Below are positions 46,094-55,486 of a DNA stretch of 64,000 nt, piece by piece (within the stretch, counting starts at the first letter, position 1; every line of letters begins with the position of its first letter). This DNA comes from Maridesulfovibrio hydrothermalis AM13 = DSM 14728 (GTDB taxonomy: Bacteria > Desulfobacterota > Desulfovibrionia > Desulfovibrionales > Desulfovibrionaceae). The position numbers were made by a program, and so were the translations under genes. Under the pieces are notes generated by a model, which saw only the letters and a program-made list of their open reading frames with translations, made no database searches and was not told the origin of the DNA. The stretch is taken from positions 2,389,370 through 2,453,369 of the forward strand of contig NC_020055.1 of assembly GCF_000331025.1 (NCBI RefSeq), given 5' to 3'.

Positions 46094-46302
46094 TTGTCTA
46101 TATCCTTAATTACAGTCATTTCGAGATCGAAGAATGCTCTTGTAAGCGAAATGTGTCAACTTTCTATCCATATAATTGTTAAACTGTCTTGATATGTTCA
46201 CCTGAATAAGGCAAATAATAAAAATAAGTGTGAAAGGTTCGGGTTTTTTGGTAGGATCTGAAAGTATGACCCGTTTGAATTTTATATTTTAAGGAGATAA
46301 GC

Positions 46303-48870
46303 ATGCAGCCACTTCGCGTATACAGCGTCGTACCCCGTCTGCCCAAACAATTGAATGAGCTTTGGGACTTGGCTTATAACTTTCTTTTCGTATGGAACAA
46401 CGATATCGCGAGTATCTTTTCTTCCATTGATCAGACTCTCTGGCGAGACTGCCAGCAGAATCCTGTTTCCTTTTTGAATCATCTTCCTCAGCAGCAGCTT
46501 GAGGAACTTGCTAATGATGATTTTTTTGTTCAGCGTCTCAAAGAAGCTGTTAAAGTTCAAAAGGGGTATCTTTCCAGAGAAGGATGCTCTTACAAATTTG
46601 AAGGAGCTAAGAAAGGTGATTCCGTTGTAGCTTATTTCAGTTTTGAGTATGGCATCGGCCTTAGTCTCCCTATTTATTCAGGAGGACTCGGTATTCTGGC
46701 TGGTGACCATCTTAAATCTGCAAGTGATTTGAATATTCCATTGGTGGGGATCGGTCTCTGCTATCAGCATGGTTATTTTCGCCAGTATATGACTCAGGAC
46801 GGCTGGCAGCAGGAACGTTATCCCAGCCATGATTTTGAAGAAATGCCCATCAAACCGGCCAAGGATGAAGCCGGTGAAGATGTAATCTTTGCTCTCGACA
46901 TGAAAGGCGAAGAGCTGAAGGTTAAAATCTGGTATGTACAGGTGGGGCGCGTAACTCTTTACCTGCTTGATACCAATATCTCTGATAACCCTGCGCATTT
47001 TAGAGCAATTACAGCTCGCCTTTACGGTGGCGATCTTGAAATGCGGCTGTGGCAGGAGATTCTGCTTGGGATCGGCGGAGTTAAAGCTCTTGCCGCTCTG
47101 GGCCTTGAACCGAGCGTTATTCATATGAATGAAGGGCATTCTGCCTTTGCCGGACTTGAGCGGATCAGGGTTTTTATGACCGAACAGGGGTTGTCTTTTG
47201 AGGCTGCAATGGAAATGGTTGCATCTTCCAGCATTTTTACAACGCATACCCCGGTTCCGGCTGGTAATGACCGTTTCCCGGCAGATTTGATGCGTCCTTA
47301 TTTTGAACCATATGCTCAGACTATGGGCCTTGCTTATAAAGTTTTTCTTGCCCTCGGCAGGGAGGAACCCCGCAATGATTCTGAGCAGTTCTGCATGACA
47401 GTTCTTGCTCTTAAACTTTCCCGTTTTAATAACGGTGTATCTATTCTGCATGGTCATGTTTCCAGAAATATGTGGAAAAAGGTCTGGCCTCAGTATCCGG
47501 TTGAAGATGTGCCGATCGGGGCCATTACCAACGGTGTGCACATGCCTACATGGGTTGCCACCGATTTTTCGTTACTTTTTGACCGCTATCTAGGCCCCAA
47601 CTGGCGTGAAGATCCTGATTGCACAAGAGTGTGGAGGCAGACGGATAATATTCCTGATGCTGAACTTTGGCGCACCCATGAACGTTTAAGAGAACGTCTT
47701 GTGGATTTCGTGCGTAAAAGGCTGCGTAAACAGCTGCTGAATATAGGCGCGCGCAGAAAAGAAATTGAACTCGCAGATGAAGTTCTTGATCCTCGCGCAC
47801 TTACTATCGGCTTTGCACGTCGTTTCGCCACATACAAGCGCGCCGGACTGCTGCTTAGAGATAAGGAGCGTCTGATCAGGCTTCTTGCAGATACCAAGCA
47901 TCCTGTGCAGTTTATTTTTGCCGGTAAAGCTCATCCGCAGGATAACGAAGGTAAAAAGTTGATTCAGGATCTGATTCAGCTTTGCCGGCGTGAAGAGTGC
48001 CGCATGAGCATGGTTTTTATTGAAGACTATGACATGAAGATTGCCAACTACATGGTACAGGGTTGTGATATCTGGCTGAATACCCCCAGACGTCCTCTCG
48101 AAGCGTGCGGAACCAGCGGTATGAAAGCTATGGCTAACGGAGTGCTCCAGTTCAGTACTCCTGACGGCTGGTGGGATGAAGCATATCTGACCGATAACAG
48201 TCTCGGCTGGGCAATTGGACGACGCGAAGATTATAACGATCATGAATATCAGGATTTTGTGGAAAGCCAGACTCTTTACAGAGTACTTGAAAATGACATA
48301 ATCCCTGAGTTCTACGATCGTGGACACGGGAGCCTCCCCAGAAGCTGGATTGCCAAAGTGAAGAAGGCACTGCGTATTCTCGGCCCTGAATTTAACGCCA
48401 ACCGCATGGTTGAGGATTATACTGAAAAAGCATATCTGCCTGCATTCAGTAATTACAAAACCATGTCTCAGAACGGCTTTCAGGGGGCAAAAGATCTTGC
48501 AGCATGGAGAATGGATCTCATGACCAAGTGGTCCAGCCTCAAGGTCAGGAATATTGTTTCGGAAGCACATACCGACATGTATGTGGAAGAACCTATTATT
48601 ATCAGCGCAGAAGTCTATTTGAACGGATTAACTACAGGTGATGTTCAAGTTGAAATCTATGCCGGTCCGGTAGGTCAGGACGGAGGTTTTGTAAGCAGGA
48701 AGACTGTGGTAATGAATGCAGAAGAAGATCTGGGTTCCGGATGGCATCTGTATCAGGGAGAAGTTCTGCCAGGTGAGGCCGGAAGGTTCGGTTATACTGT
48801 AAGAATTCTGCCGAAGCACGAATTGCTGCTTGATCCTCACTCATTGGGCCTTATTTACTGGGCGCAATAA
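46303..48870 (+). CDS. glgP: Alpha-glucan phosphorylase (GT35)
   Basis: The enzyme releases glucose-1-phosphate from glycogen-like alpha-1,4-glucan by phosphorolysis. The 855-residue protein belongs to the short-N-terminus group: VAYFSFEYGIGLSLPIYSGGLGILAGDHLKSASDL, IHMNEGHSAFAGLE and TTHTPVPAGNDRF. The PLP lysine is K608 in ACGTSGMKAMANG. A C-terminal beta domain (DUF3417-like arrangement) begins near residue 740. AAGGAG precedes the ATG by eight bases. No other glycogen gene adjoins. Confidence 0.94.
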   Translation: MQPLRVYSVVPRLPKQLNELWDLAYNFLFVWNNDIASIFSSIDQTLWRDCQQNPVSFLNHLPQQQLEELANDDFFVQRLKEAVKVQKGYLSREGCSYKFEGAKKGDSVVAYFSFEYGIGLSLPIYSGGLGILAGDHLKSASDLNIPLVGIGLCYQHGYFRQYMTQDGWQQERYPSHDFEEMPIKPAKDEAGEDVIFALDMKGEELKVKIWYVQVGRVTLYLLDTNISDNPAHFRAITARLYGGDLEMRLWQEILLGIGGVKALAALGLEPSVIHMNEGHSAFAGLERIRVFMTEQGLSFEAAMEMVASSSIFTTHTPVPAGNDRFPADLMRPYFEPYAQTMGLAYKVFLALGREEPRNDSEQFCMTVLALKLSRFNNGVSILHGHVSRNMWKKVWPQYPVEDVPIGAITNGVHMPTWVATDFSLLFDRYLGPNWREDPDCTRVWRQTDNIPDAELWRTHERLRERLVDFVRKRLRKQLLNIGARRKEIELADEVLDPRALTIGFARRFATYKRAGLLLRDKERLIRLLADTKHPVQFIFAGKAHPQDNEGKKLIQDLIQLCRREECRMSMVFIEDYDMKIANYMVQGCDIWLNTPRRPLEACGTSGMKAMANGVLQFSTPDGWWDEAYLTDNSLGWAIGRREDYNDHEYQDFVESQTLYRVLENDIIPEFYDRGHGSLPRSWIAKVKKALRILGPEFNANRMVEDYTEKAYLPAFSNYKTMSQNGFQGAKDLAAWRMDLMTKWSSLKVRNIVSEAHTDMYVEEPIIISAEVYLNGLTTGDVQVEIYAGPVGQDGGFVSRKTVVMNAEEDLGSGWHLYQGEVLPGEAGRFGYTVRILPKHELLLDPHSLGLIYWAQ

Positions 48871-48884
48871 AACGGGCAATAAAT

Positions 48885-49568
48885 GTGTTGAACAGATTTT
48901 CTGAAATAAATAATTTGAACGGGGCCTTACGAGGCTCCGTTTTGTTTTTTGTATTAGCTTTATTCACCTTTACCGCCAGTGCCGGCCATGCTTTCGAAGG
49001 AAAAGTAAGGTATGTAATTGACGGCGACACTTTTATTCTTGAAAATAATAAGACTGTCCGTATGGCTTCCATTGATACTTCTGAAATTGGCCGTAACGGT
49101 AAAAGGGATCAGTATTATGCCCGTGAAGCAACTGACATTCTGAAAAGACTGATCAGCGGCAAGAGGGTTCGTATTGAATATACGCCGGATCATAAGGATC
49201 ATTACAAAAGGATTGTCGGGTGGGTATATGTGGATGATCTGTTTGTTAACGAATATATGGTTCGTAACGGTGCTGCTTTTTTTTACTACCACAAAAACAA
49301 TCAGAAAAAGCTTCAGAATATGATCTTGCAGGCTCAGCGCAGGGCTTATAAAGAAATGAAAGGGTTCTGGCCTGTAATTTCAAAGCTTGAAAAATTCAAC
49401 CGGAAATGGATTGGCAATAAACGAAGCTACAGATGTTTTCCCGATGGAAGCAGGTCTGCACGCAAAATAGGTAAACAGAACAGAGTATTTTTTCCCGGTC
49501 TGGAACAGGCATTTCTAAAAGGTTACTCCCCTGCCAGAAATACAAATATCTGGCCGGTTGTCAGGTAA
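48885..49568 (+). CDS. Exported thermonuclease (SNase)-like protein
   Basis: The 227-residue protein has an N-terminal hydrophobic signal (about residues 14-36, ending HAFEG). An SNase OB-fold follows at about 37-165: VRYVIDGDTFILENNKTVRMASIDTSE supplies the active-site aspartates and arginine, and YAREAT...ISGKRVRIEY and DHYKRIVGWVYVDDLFVNEYMVRNG follow. A basic tail follows that is not recognised. It may be a secreted calcium-dependent nuclease. The start GTG at 48885 is the best available but has no clear ribosome binding site. It follows glgP by 14 bases. Confidence 0.83.
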   Translation: MLNRFSEINNLNGALRGSVLFFVLALFTFTASAGHAFEGKVRYVIDGDTFILENNKTVRMASIDTSEIGRNGKRDQYYAREATDILKRLISGKRVRIEYTPDHKDHYKRIVGWVYVDDLFVNEYMVRNGAAFFYYHKNNQKKLQNMILQAQRRAYKEMKGFWPVISKLEKFNRKWIGNKRSYRCFPDGSRSARKIGKQNRVFFPGLEQAFLKGYSPARNTNIWPVVR

Positions 49569-49704
49569 ACATGTTTCCGGAAGTTTTAGAGGGTAAAGGA
49601 AGTCTTGCTTCTTTTTGAAATTTTTCAAGGGGCAGATTCATAGAATCTGTCTCAGATTATACTAATTACAAGTTTTGGGAGAGTTCAGGGAGCATTTTTC
49701 CAGA

Positions 49705-51267
49705 ATGTTTGCCGGACCTCGGAGAGCCGCCGGAGGCCTTGTGCTTTTTAAGAAGTTTTCAAGTACATTTCATGAGTTTAAGATTATCCGTGATAAGGAT
49801 CTGTGCATTAATTGCAATGTCTGTATCCGTCAATGCTCGTATGGCGTGCATTTTTGGGACGACGCGCGTGAGAAGGTCGCGCATGATAACCGCAAGTGTG
49901 TAGGCTGCCATAGATGTGCGGCAATGTGCCCCACAGCGGCTCTGACTATCCGGCTAAATGATGCGGACTTGCGGCCCAATGCTTCATGGCGCAGGGATTT
50001 TGTGACAAATATTTTCAGTCAGGCTGAATCAGGCGGTGTGCTGCTGGCCGGTATGGGCAGCCCTGTGGATATTCCGGTTTATTGGGACAGACTGTTGCTT
50101 GATGCCAGTCAGGTTACAAACCCTTCCATTGATCCGCTCCGTGAGCCGATGGAGCTTAAAACATTTCTGGGTGCTAAACCCGATCGGGTGCAGGTTGAGT
50201 TTGATAAGTTTGGCAGGCCGGAGCTTAAAACCGAACTTGCTCCTCAAATAGAGATTAATACTCCGATCACCTTTGCCGGAATGTCTTTTGGAGCGATAAA
50301 TTTTAATCTGCATGTGGCTATGGCTAAGGCTGCAAAAGAGTTAGGCACTGTTTATAATACCGGTGAGGGCGGGCTTCATAAATCGCTGTATGAATATGGT
50401 CAATGGACTATTGTACAGGTCGCTTCGGGACGGTTCGGGGTGCATATCGATTATTTGAATGCAGGTGTCGGGATTGAGATTAAAGTGGGGCAGGGGGCGA
50501 AGCCTGGAATAGGCGGTCATTTGCCCGGTGAGAAGATTAACGCTAAAATTTCTGAAACGCGCATGATCCCGCCGGGGTCTGATGCGATTTCGCCTGCTCC
50601 GCATCATGATATTTATTCCATCGAAGATTTGTTGCAGCTTATCTACGCATTGAAGGAAGCTTCTGAATACAGAGTTCCTGTGGCAGTGAAGATTGCCGCG
50701 GTCCATAATGTTGCGGCTATTGCCTCGGGCGTGGTCCGGGCCGGTGCGGATATAATAACTTTGGACGGAATGAAGGGCGGAACCGGTGCTGCCCCTGCTA
50801 TGACTCGTGATAATGTGGGGCTTCCACTTGAGCTTGCGCTGGCCAGTGTTGACCAGAGACTTCGGGATGAAGGCATCCGCTCCAATGCATCAATTATCGC
50901 AGGCGGAGGTATCAGGTGCAGCGCAGATGTTATCAAGGCTATTGCTCTTGGCGCGGATGCTGTAAATATCGGGACTGCGGCTTTGATTGCTGTAGGTTGT
51001 ACTTTGTGCGGCCGCTGTTACACTGGAAAATGTCCCTGGGGAATCGCAACTAATGATAAGAAGCTGGCTAAACGTCAGAATCCTGAAGTTGCAGCGCAGC
51101 GGCTGGTCAATCTTGTACAGGGCTGGAGCCACGAGATTGAGGAGATGCTCGGTGGGATGGGGCTTAATTCTATTGAAAGCCTGCGTGGTAATCGTGATAA
51201 GTTGCGGGCCGTGGCTCTATCTGAAACTGAGATGAATATTCTGGGCGTAAAGCACGCAGGGCAATAG
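49705..51267 (+). CDS. gltB: Glutamate synthase FMN-domain subunit with ferredoxin domain (archaeal type)
   Basis: This is the central synthase domain that joins ammonia to 2-oxoglutarate, here a separate protein. Residues from about 30 hold two [4Fe-4S] motifs (CINCNVCIRQC, CVGCHRCAAMCP). The FMN-binding barrel with FAGMSFGAINF, TGEGGLH, GAKPGIGGHLPG and LDGMKGGTGAAP follows, and then CTLCGRCYTGKCPWGIA for the 3Fe-4S cluster. ATG 49705 gives 520 residues. TTG 49675 (530 residues) and GTG 49741 (just after a GGAGG) are alternatives. It leads a five-gene set that together makes one glutamate synthase. Confidence 0.92.
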   Translation: MFAGPRRAAGGLVLFKKFSSTFHEFKIIRDKDLCINCNVCIRQCSYGVHFWDDAREKVAHDNRKCVGCHRCAAMCPTAALTIRLNDADLRPNASWRRDFVTNIFSQAESGGVLLAGMGSPVDIPVYWDRLLLDASQVTNPSIDPLREPMELKTFLGAKPDRVQVEFDKFGRPELKTELAPQIEINTPITFAGMSFGAINFNLHVAMAKAAKELGTVYNTGEGGLHKSLYEYGQWTIVQVASGRFGVHIDYLNAGVGIEIKVGQGAKPGIGGHLPGEKINAKISETRMIPPGSDAISPAPHHDIYSIEDLLQLIYALKEASEYRVPVAVKIAAVHNVAAIASGVVRAGADIITLDGMKGGTGAAPAMTRDNVGLPLELALASVDQRLRDEGIRSNASIIAGGGIRCSADVIKAIALGADAVNIGTAALIAVGCTLCGRCYTGKCPWGIATNDKKLAKRQNPEVAAQRLVNLVQGWSHEIEEMLGGMGLNSIESLRGNRDKLRAVALSETEMNILGVKHAGQ

Positions 51268-51277
51268 GTTGTTAACT

Positions 51278-51721
51278 ATGAAGCGCGTTTATCCGGATAA
51301 AGAATATTGTATGGGGTGCAGGCTGTGCGAGTTTGCCTGTCTTGCAGCCCATTCAGAAAATAAAGATTTGATTAAAGCTTACAGGGAAGAACGGGCTGAA
51401 GGGTTGTCTGCCCGGAAGCGTGTTTTTGAGAGCGAAGACAATTGTGTGGCAATCAGTTGCAGGCATTGCGATGACCCCGGGTGTGTTCCGGTCTGCATTT
51501 CAGGCGCACTGGTTAAAGATGATGTGTCCGGAATAACAATTTATGATGCGGATAAGTGTGTAGGCTGCTGGGCTTGTATTATGGCCTGTCCGTATGGGGC
51601 GATTCAGCGCAATAAGCTTGAGAATAAGATTATCAAATGTGATTTATGTGAAGGCCGTGAACAAGGTCCGGCCTGCGTTGAGGCTTGCCCCAACTGTGCT
51701 CTCAAATATGAGGAGAGGTAG
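51278..51721 (+). CDS. 4Fe-4S ferredoxin-like electron-transfer subunit
   Basis: The 147-residue iron-sulfur protein has four cysteine clusters in the PsrB/HycB/dmsB-like pattern: CMGCRLCEFAC, CRHCDDPGCVPVC, CVGCWACIMACPYGA, and CDLCEGREQGPACVEACPNC. It can carry electrons between the flavin oxidoreductase encoded next and the synthase subunit. It lies between them, ten bases after the synthase gene and four before the next ATG. The start is ATG 51278; the upstream sequence is a weak site. Confidence 0.9.
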   Translation: MKRVYPDKEYCMGCRLCEFACLAAHSENKDLIKAYREERAEGLSARKRVFESEDNCVAISCRHCDDPGCVPVCISGALVKDDVSGITIYDADKCVGCWACIMACPYGAIQRNKLENKIIKCDLCEGREQGPACVEACPNCALKYEER

Positions 51722-51725
51722 AATT

Positions 51726-52997
51726 ATGGCATACGTAATAATCGGAAACGGTATTGCTTCTCTTGGTGCAATTGACGGTATCAGAAAGTATGACAAGAAA
51801 ACACCTCTGATCGTCATAGGTGCAGAAAACAATGCCGCATACAGTAAGCCGCTTACATCCTATCTCCTTGCAGGCAAGGTTAATCCAGATCGTTTGTCTT
51901 TACGGTCTGACGATTATTATCATGGAAAGAATGTAGATCTTAAACTCGCAACAACTGTTGAAAAGATAGACCTTGATCAAAGTGTAGTTGTAACTTCCGC
52001 CGGTGAGAAAATTTCATTTGAAAAGTTGCTTCTTGCCACAGGAGGTATTCCTTATACCCCTGAAATTAAAGGCATGGATGGGCAGGATGTTTATAATTTC
52101 ACTGCTATAAAAGATGCTTACAGGTTAATTACCGTACTTAAGAAATTAAAAAGAGCGGTTGTAATCGGCGGAGGGCTTATCGGGTTGAAGGCTGCCGAGA
52201 GTTTATACAGCCGGGGTGTGGAAGTTACCGTTGTGGAAAGTGCCGAGCGTGTTCTTTCACTTGCTTATGATAAAGATGCCGCCGGTCTGATAAGTCGCAG
52301 GGTCGAAGAGGCGGGGATGCAGATCCGGTGCAATACAAGTGCTGAAGAAATAGTGCGTGACAAAGAAGGTCGGCTTAGAGGTGTTTTGCTGGATGATGCT
52401 TCTTTTCTGGAAGCTGATGCTGTGGTAATTGCCATAGGTGTGGTTTCCAATACTAATCTTGCCCGCAGTGCCGGTGTTGAAATCGATAACGGCATAATTG
52501 TAAATGATCATATGCAGACCAATATCGCGCAGATTTATGCAGCCGGAGATGTCGCACAGGCTAAAGATGTCATCTTTGACAAGGATATGGTCGTGCCTAT
52601 CTGGTCCAACGCCTACACTCAAGGGTATTATGCCGGCAAAAATATAGCAGGCAAAAAATCCGGTTATCCCGGGACTCTGGCAATGAGTTCAATCAGCTTT
52701 TTCGGTATGCCGACAATATCTGTAGGCGAAGTCAATCCTCCCGCAGATTCAGAGGATTACGAAGTCTACACATTTTATAATGAGCGTAAACAAAGTTATC
52801 GTAAGCTGGTTTTTAAAGGTGATCAGCTTTCTGGCTATATTCTTGTGGGCGATATTGATTTTGCCGGAATGTATACATCCTTTATCAAATTCAAATTTAA
52901 AGTTGATGCCTACACCCGTAAAAAGCTCAGTGAAGGGGAACCCGACGTATTGATGTGGCCGGACGATTTTTTTAATAAAGCGTGGAATCCGGAATAA
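51726..52997 (+). CDS. NAD(P)/FAD-dependent oxidoreductase, glutamate synthase-associated
   Basis: The 423-residue flavoprotein feeds electrons to the glutamate synthase core. IIGNGIASLGAIDGI binds FAD, AVVIGGGLIGLKAAESL near residue 142 binds NAD(P)H, and IYAAGDVAQ is the C-terminal FAD motif. It resembles NADH:rubredoxin/nitrite-reductase-type reductases rather than GltD, as common for archaeal-type sets. GAGGAGAGG lies eight bases before the ATG. It lies between the ferredoxin subunit and the amidotransferase subunit genes. Confidence 0.91.
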   Translation: MAYVIIGNGIASLGAIDGIRKYDKKTPLIVIGAENNAAYSKPLTSYLLAGKVNPDRLSLRSDDYYHGKNVDLKLATTVEKIDLDQSVVVTSAGEKISFEKLLLATGGIPYTPEIKGMDGQDVYNFTAIKDAYRLITVLKKLKRAVVIGGGLIGLKAAESLYSRGVEVTVVESAERVLSLAYDKDAAGLISRRVEEAGMQIRCNTSAEEIVRDKEGRLRGVLLDDASFLEADAVVIAIGVVSNTNLARSAGVEIDNGIIVNDHMQTNIAQIYAAGDVAQAKDVIFDKDMVVPIWSNAYTQGYYAGKNIAGKKSGYPGTLAMSSISFFGMPTISVGEVNPPADSEDYEVYTFYNERKQSYRKLVFKGDQLSGYILVGDIDFAGMYTSFIKFKFKVDAYTRKKLSEGEPDVLMWPDDFFNKAWNPE

Positions 52998-53089
52998 ACG
53001 GGCATGCTTCGGGAGCATTGAGAGGAGAAGGAAAGGAGAGGGGGAGGATGTTTTAGCCCCGGCTTGCCGCCGAAAGGCTTACAAAGAAT

Positions 53090-54205
53090 ATGGTGAATAC
53101 TATGAAAGCACCTGAAGATTTTCATAATTTTGAGAAAGATATATCCGGATGCGGCGTTTTCGGAGTGATCAATAAAAAACGGCAGTGCATTCCGGGCAAT
53201 GTGCCTATTGAGGCAATGGCCTGCATGCATGATCGGGGCAACGGGCTGGGCGGCGGATTTGCAGCTTATGGCATTTATCCGGAACTTAAAGATAAATATT
53301 GTTTTCAATTATTGTGTGATGATCAATATGCTTTGGACAAAGCCGAAGAGATTATAAAGATTTTTTTTGATATTCATGAAGCCGAACCCATCAGGACGCG
53401 TAAGGTTCCGGCTATTGTCGATCCTCCTGTTGTCTGGCGTTTTTTTGTCAGCCCGAAAGAGCTGCGGCCCCCGTCTTCTTTTAGCGGAGGCGATGATTCA
53501 GACTATATTGTCGGCGTGGTGATGAAAATCAACAGGAGCATCGCCGGTGCTTTTGTGCTTTCGAGCGGCAAAAATATGGGTGGCTTTAAAGGTGTGGGCT
53601 ATCCAGAGGACATCGCAGAATTTTATCGCCTTGATGAATATAGCGCATATATCTGGACCGGACATAACCGGTTTCCAACTAATACTCCGGGATGGTGGGG
53701 CGGGGCGCATCCATTTACCATTCTTGATTGGTCCATTGTGCATAATGGTGAAATTTCATCATATGGAATCAATCGCCGGTACCTTTGTACTCATGGGTAT
53801 GAATGTACCATGAATACTGATACGGAAGTTGTTGCTTATCTCATTGATTTGCTGGTACGTAAACACGGTTTGAGCAGGAAGCTTGCAAGCCGTGTTTTTG
53901 CTCCTCCGTTCTGGGAGGAAATTGAAAAAATGGATGAGGCTGAAAAAAAGCTTTACACTGCACTTAGAACCACTTACGCAAGTGCAATGCTGAACGGTCC
54001 GTTTGCCATTCTGGTGGCGGATTCAAACAGTTTGTGGGGATTAAATGACCGGATCAAGCTGCGGCCCTTGGTTGTAGGGCAGAAGGATGACTCGGTTTAT
54101 ATGTCCAGCGAAGAGAGCGCGATACGACTGGTTTGCCCCGATCTGGATAAAGTCTGGATGCCTAAAGCCGGAGAACCTGTAATAATTCAGGTAGATGAGG
54201 TTTAG
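53090..54205 (+). CDS. Glutamate synthase amidotransferase subunit (class II, Ntn)
   Basis: The 371-residue protein is the glutaminase domain of GltB made separately. The nucleophile would be C21 in SGCGVFGVI. Family enzymes need the cysteine at the N-terminus, so cleavage of about 20 residues is expected. [19 protein letters not shown] and [10 protein letters not shown] are the substrate-site segments. ATG 53090 is taken as start; M5 is an alternative. It is the fourth gene of the glutamate synthase set; the ammonia made here is passed to the FMN subunit. Confidence 0.92.
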   Translation: MVNTMKAPEDFHNFEKDISGCGVFGVINKKRQCIPGNVPIEAMACMHDRGNGLGGGFAAYGIYPELKDKYCFQLLCDDQYALDKAEEIIKIFFDIHEAEPIRTRKVPAIVDPPVVWRFFVSPKELRPPSSFSGGDDSDYIVGVVMKINRSIAGAFVLSSGKNMGGFKGVGYPEDIAEFYRLDEYSAYIWTGHNRFPTNTPGWWGGAHPFTILDWSIVHNGEISSYGINRRYLCTHGYECTMNTDTEVVAYLIDLLVRKHGLSRKLASRVFAPPFWEEIEKMDEAEKKLYTALRTTYASAMLNGPFAILVADSNSLWGLNDRIKLRPLVVGQKDDSVYMSSEESAIRLVCPDLDKVWMPKAGEPVIIQVDEV

Positions 54206-54207
54206 GT

Positions 54208-54963
54208 ATGTCAGGTGGAAAAACAGTTATAGATGCAGCCGGACTCAGTTATCGCAGGCTCAATGAAATGGTTCGTGAATATGTGCATAGCGGGGTTCGT
54301 GAATTCGTTCTCGACAATGTTATTGGACAAAGGTACATAGCTACTGCTCTTAAGGGTGAAATCACTTTTGAGATCAACGGCACGCCCGGTCAGGATCTGG
54401 CTGCGTTCATGAGAGGCCCCCGTCTTATTATAAACGGGAACACTCAGGACGGAGTTGGAAATACTATGGATGACGGTAAAATCGTCATTAACGGAATAGC
54501 CGGGGATGTTCTGGGCTACGCAATGCGTGGCGGAGCTATTTACGTTCACGGCGATGTCGGTTATCGGGTAGGTATCCATATGAAATCTTATATGGATCAG
54601 CAGCCTGTGATTGTTATCGGTGGAAAAGCCGGTGATTTTCTGGGTGAATATATGGCCGGAGGAGTTATTTTACTTCTTGGCATGTTTTCTGGTAAACCAG
54701 ATTCTCCCGTCGCGGGAATGTCGCTTGGAACAGGTATGCACGGCGGTGTAATATACGTCCGTGGAGAGGTTTCAGACGACCTTACCGGACCTGAAATAAG
54801 GTCCGATCCTGCCGACAAGGGCGATTTAGAGGCAATAGCTGAAATCGTCCGGGATTATTCAGAGGAAATCGGTGTTGATGCGGATGTGATTATGGCTTCG
54901 GATTTTACGAGGCTCTTACCCCGCTCGCATCGTCCGTACGGGAATATGTATGTTCCTGTGTAA
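54208..54963 (+). CDS. Glutamate synthase GXGXG-domain subunit
   Basis: The 251-residue protein is the C-terminal beta-helix domain of GltB as a separate polypeptide. The G-x-x-G-x-x-G repeats are visible (GNTQDGVGNTMDDGKIVINGIAGDVLGYAMRGG and later turns). The domain holds the subunit interface between glutaminase and synthase. Its gene starts two bases after the amidotransferase stop, so translational coupling is likely. This last gene of the set is followed 45 bases later by yajC. Confidence 0.93.
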   Translation: MSGGKTVIDAAGLSYRRLNEMVREYVHSGVREFVLDNVIGQRYIATALKGEITFEINGTPGQDLAAFMRGPRLIINGNTQDGVGNTMDDGKIVINGIAGDVLGYAMRGGAIYVHGDVGYRVGIHMKSYMDQQPVIVIGGKAGDFLGEYMAGGVILLLGMFSGKPDSPVAGMSLGTGMHGGVIYVRGEVSDDLTGPEIRSDPADKGDLEAIAEIVRDYSEEIGVDADVIMASDFTRLLPRSHRPYGNMYVPV

Positions 54964-55008
54964 TAGGCGGATTGTATTATTCGTACACAGTCTTTTCAGG
55001 AGGACGTA

Positions 55009-55368
55009 ATGTTTTTTGCAGATATCGCTCATGCGATGGGTGCTACCGGACAGCAGGCTCAGGGCGGGCCTATGGGTGCACTCGGTTCTTTTCTCCCCCT
55101 TATTCTTATGTTTGCAATTTTTTATTTTCTGCTCATCAGACCTCAGCAGAAAAAAGCTAAACAGCACAAAGAAATGCTTGCTGGAGTTCAGAGGGGAGAC
55201 CGCATTCTGACAGGTGGCGGACTTTACGGCAGAGTAATGTCAGTTGATGGAGACGAACTTACTGTTGAGCTTGCTGAAGGTGTTCAGGTTAAGCTCGACA
55301 GAGGATACGTTGCCAATCTGGTAAACCCTGTCAAAGAAGAGAAAAAAGAAGAAAAGAAAGGTAAATAA
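55009..55368 (+). CDS. yajC: Preprotein translocase subunit YajC
   Basis: YajC is a small inner-membrane partner of SecDF. The 119-residue protein has one membrane helix (about residues 24-45, FLPLILMFAIFYFLLIRPQQKK), the family's RPQQKK junction and the GDRILTGGGLYGRV fold. The charged KEEKKEEKKGK tail is typical. AGGAGG precedes the ATG. It is the first of yajC-secD-secF; a hairpin lies between yajC and secD. Confidence 0.94.
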   Translation: MFFADIAHAMGATGQQAQGGPMGALGSFLPLILMFAIFYFLLIRPQQKKAKQHKEMLAGVQRGDRILTGGGLYGRVMSVDGDELTVELAEGVQVKLDRGYVANLVNPVKEEKKEEKKGK

Positions 55369-55394
55369 GCCTTTTATTTATTAGTGAAGCCTTT

Positions 55395-55442
55395 AAAGGC
55401 AAGTCACTTTCCGGCCCAGCCCGGGGAGTGCTTGCCTTTTTA
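55395..55442 (+). terminator. Hairpin between yajC and secD
   Basis: AAAGGCAAG pairs with CTTGCCTTT, with inner CACT/AGTG, and is followed by five Ts. It sits in the 118-bp yajC-secD gap and may tune secDF expression relative to yajC. Confidence 0.7.
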
Positions 55443-55486
55443 AGTGTTCGTAACATTTCCTAGTTGAATTTATAAAGGGAGAGGAG

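Noticed and set aside
47686-48570. Minus-strand 294-codon frame inside glgP
   Set aside because: Antisense to the phosphorylase catalytic core; a shadow of its codon use.
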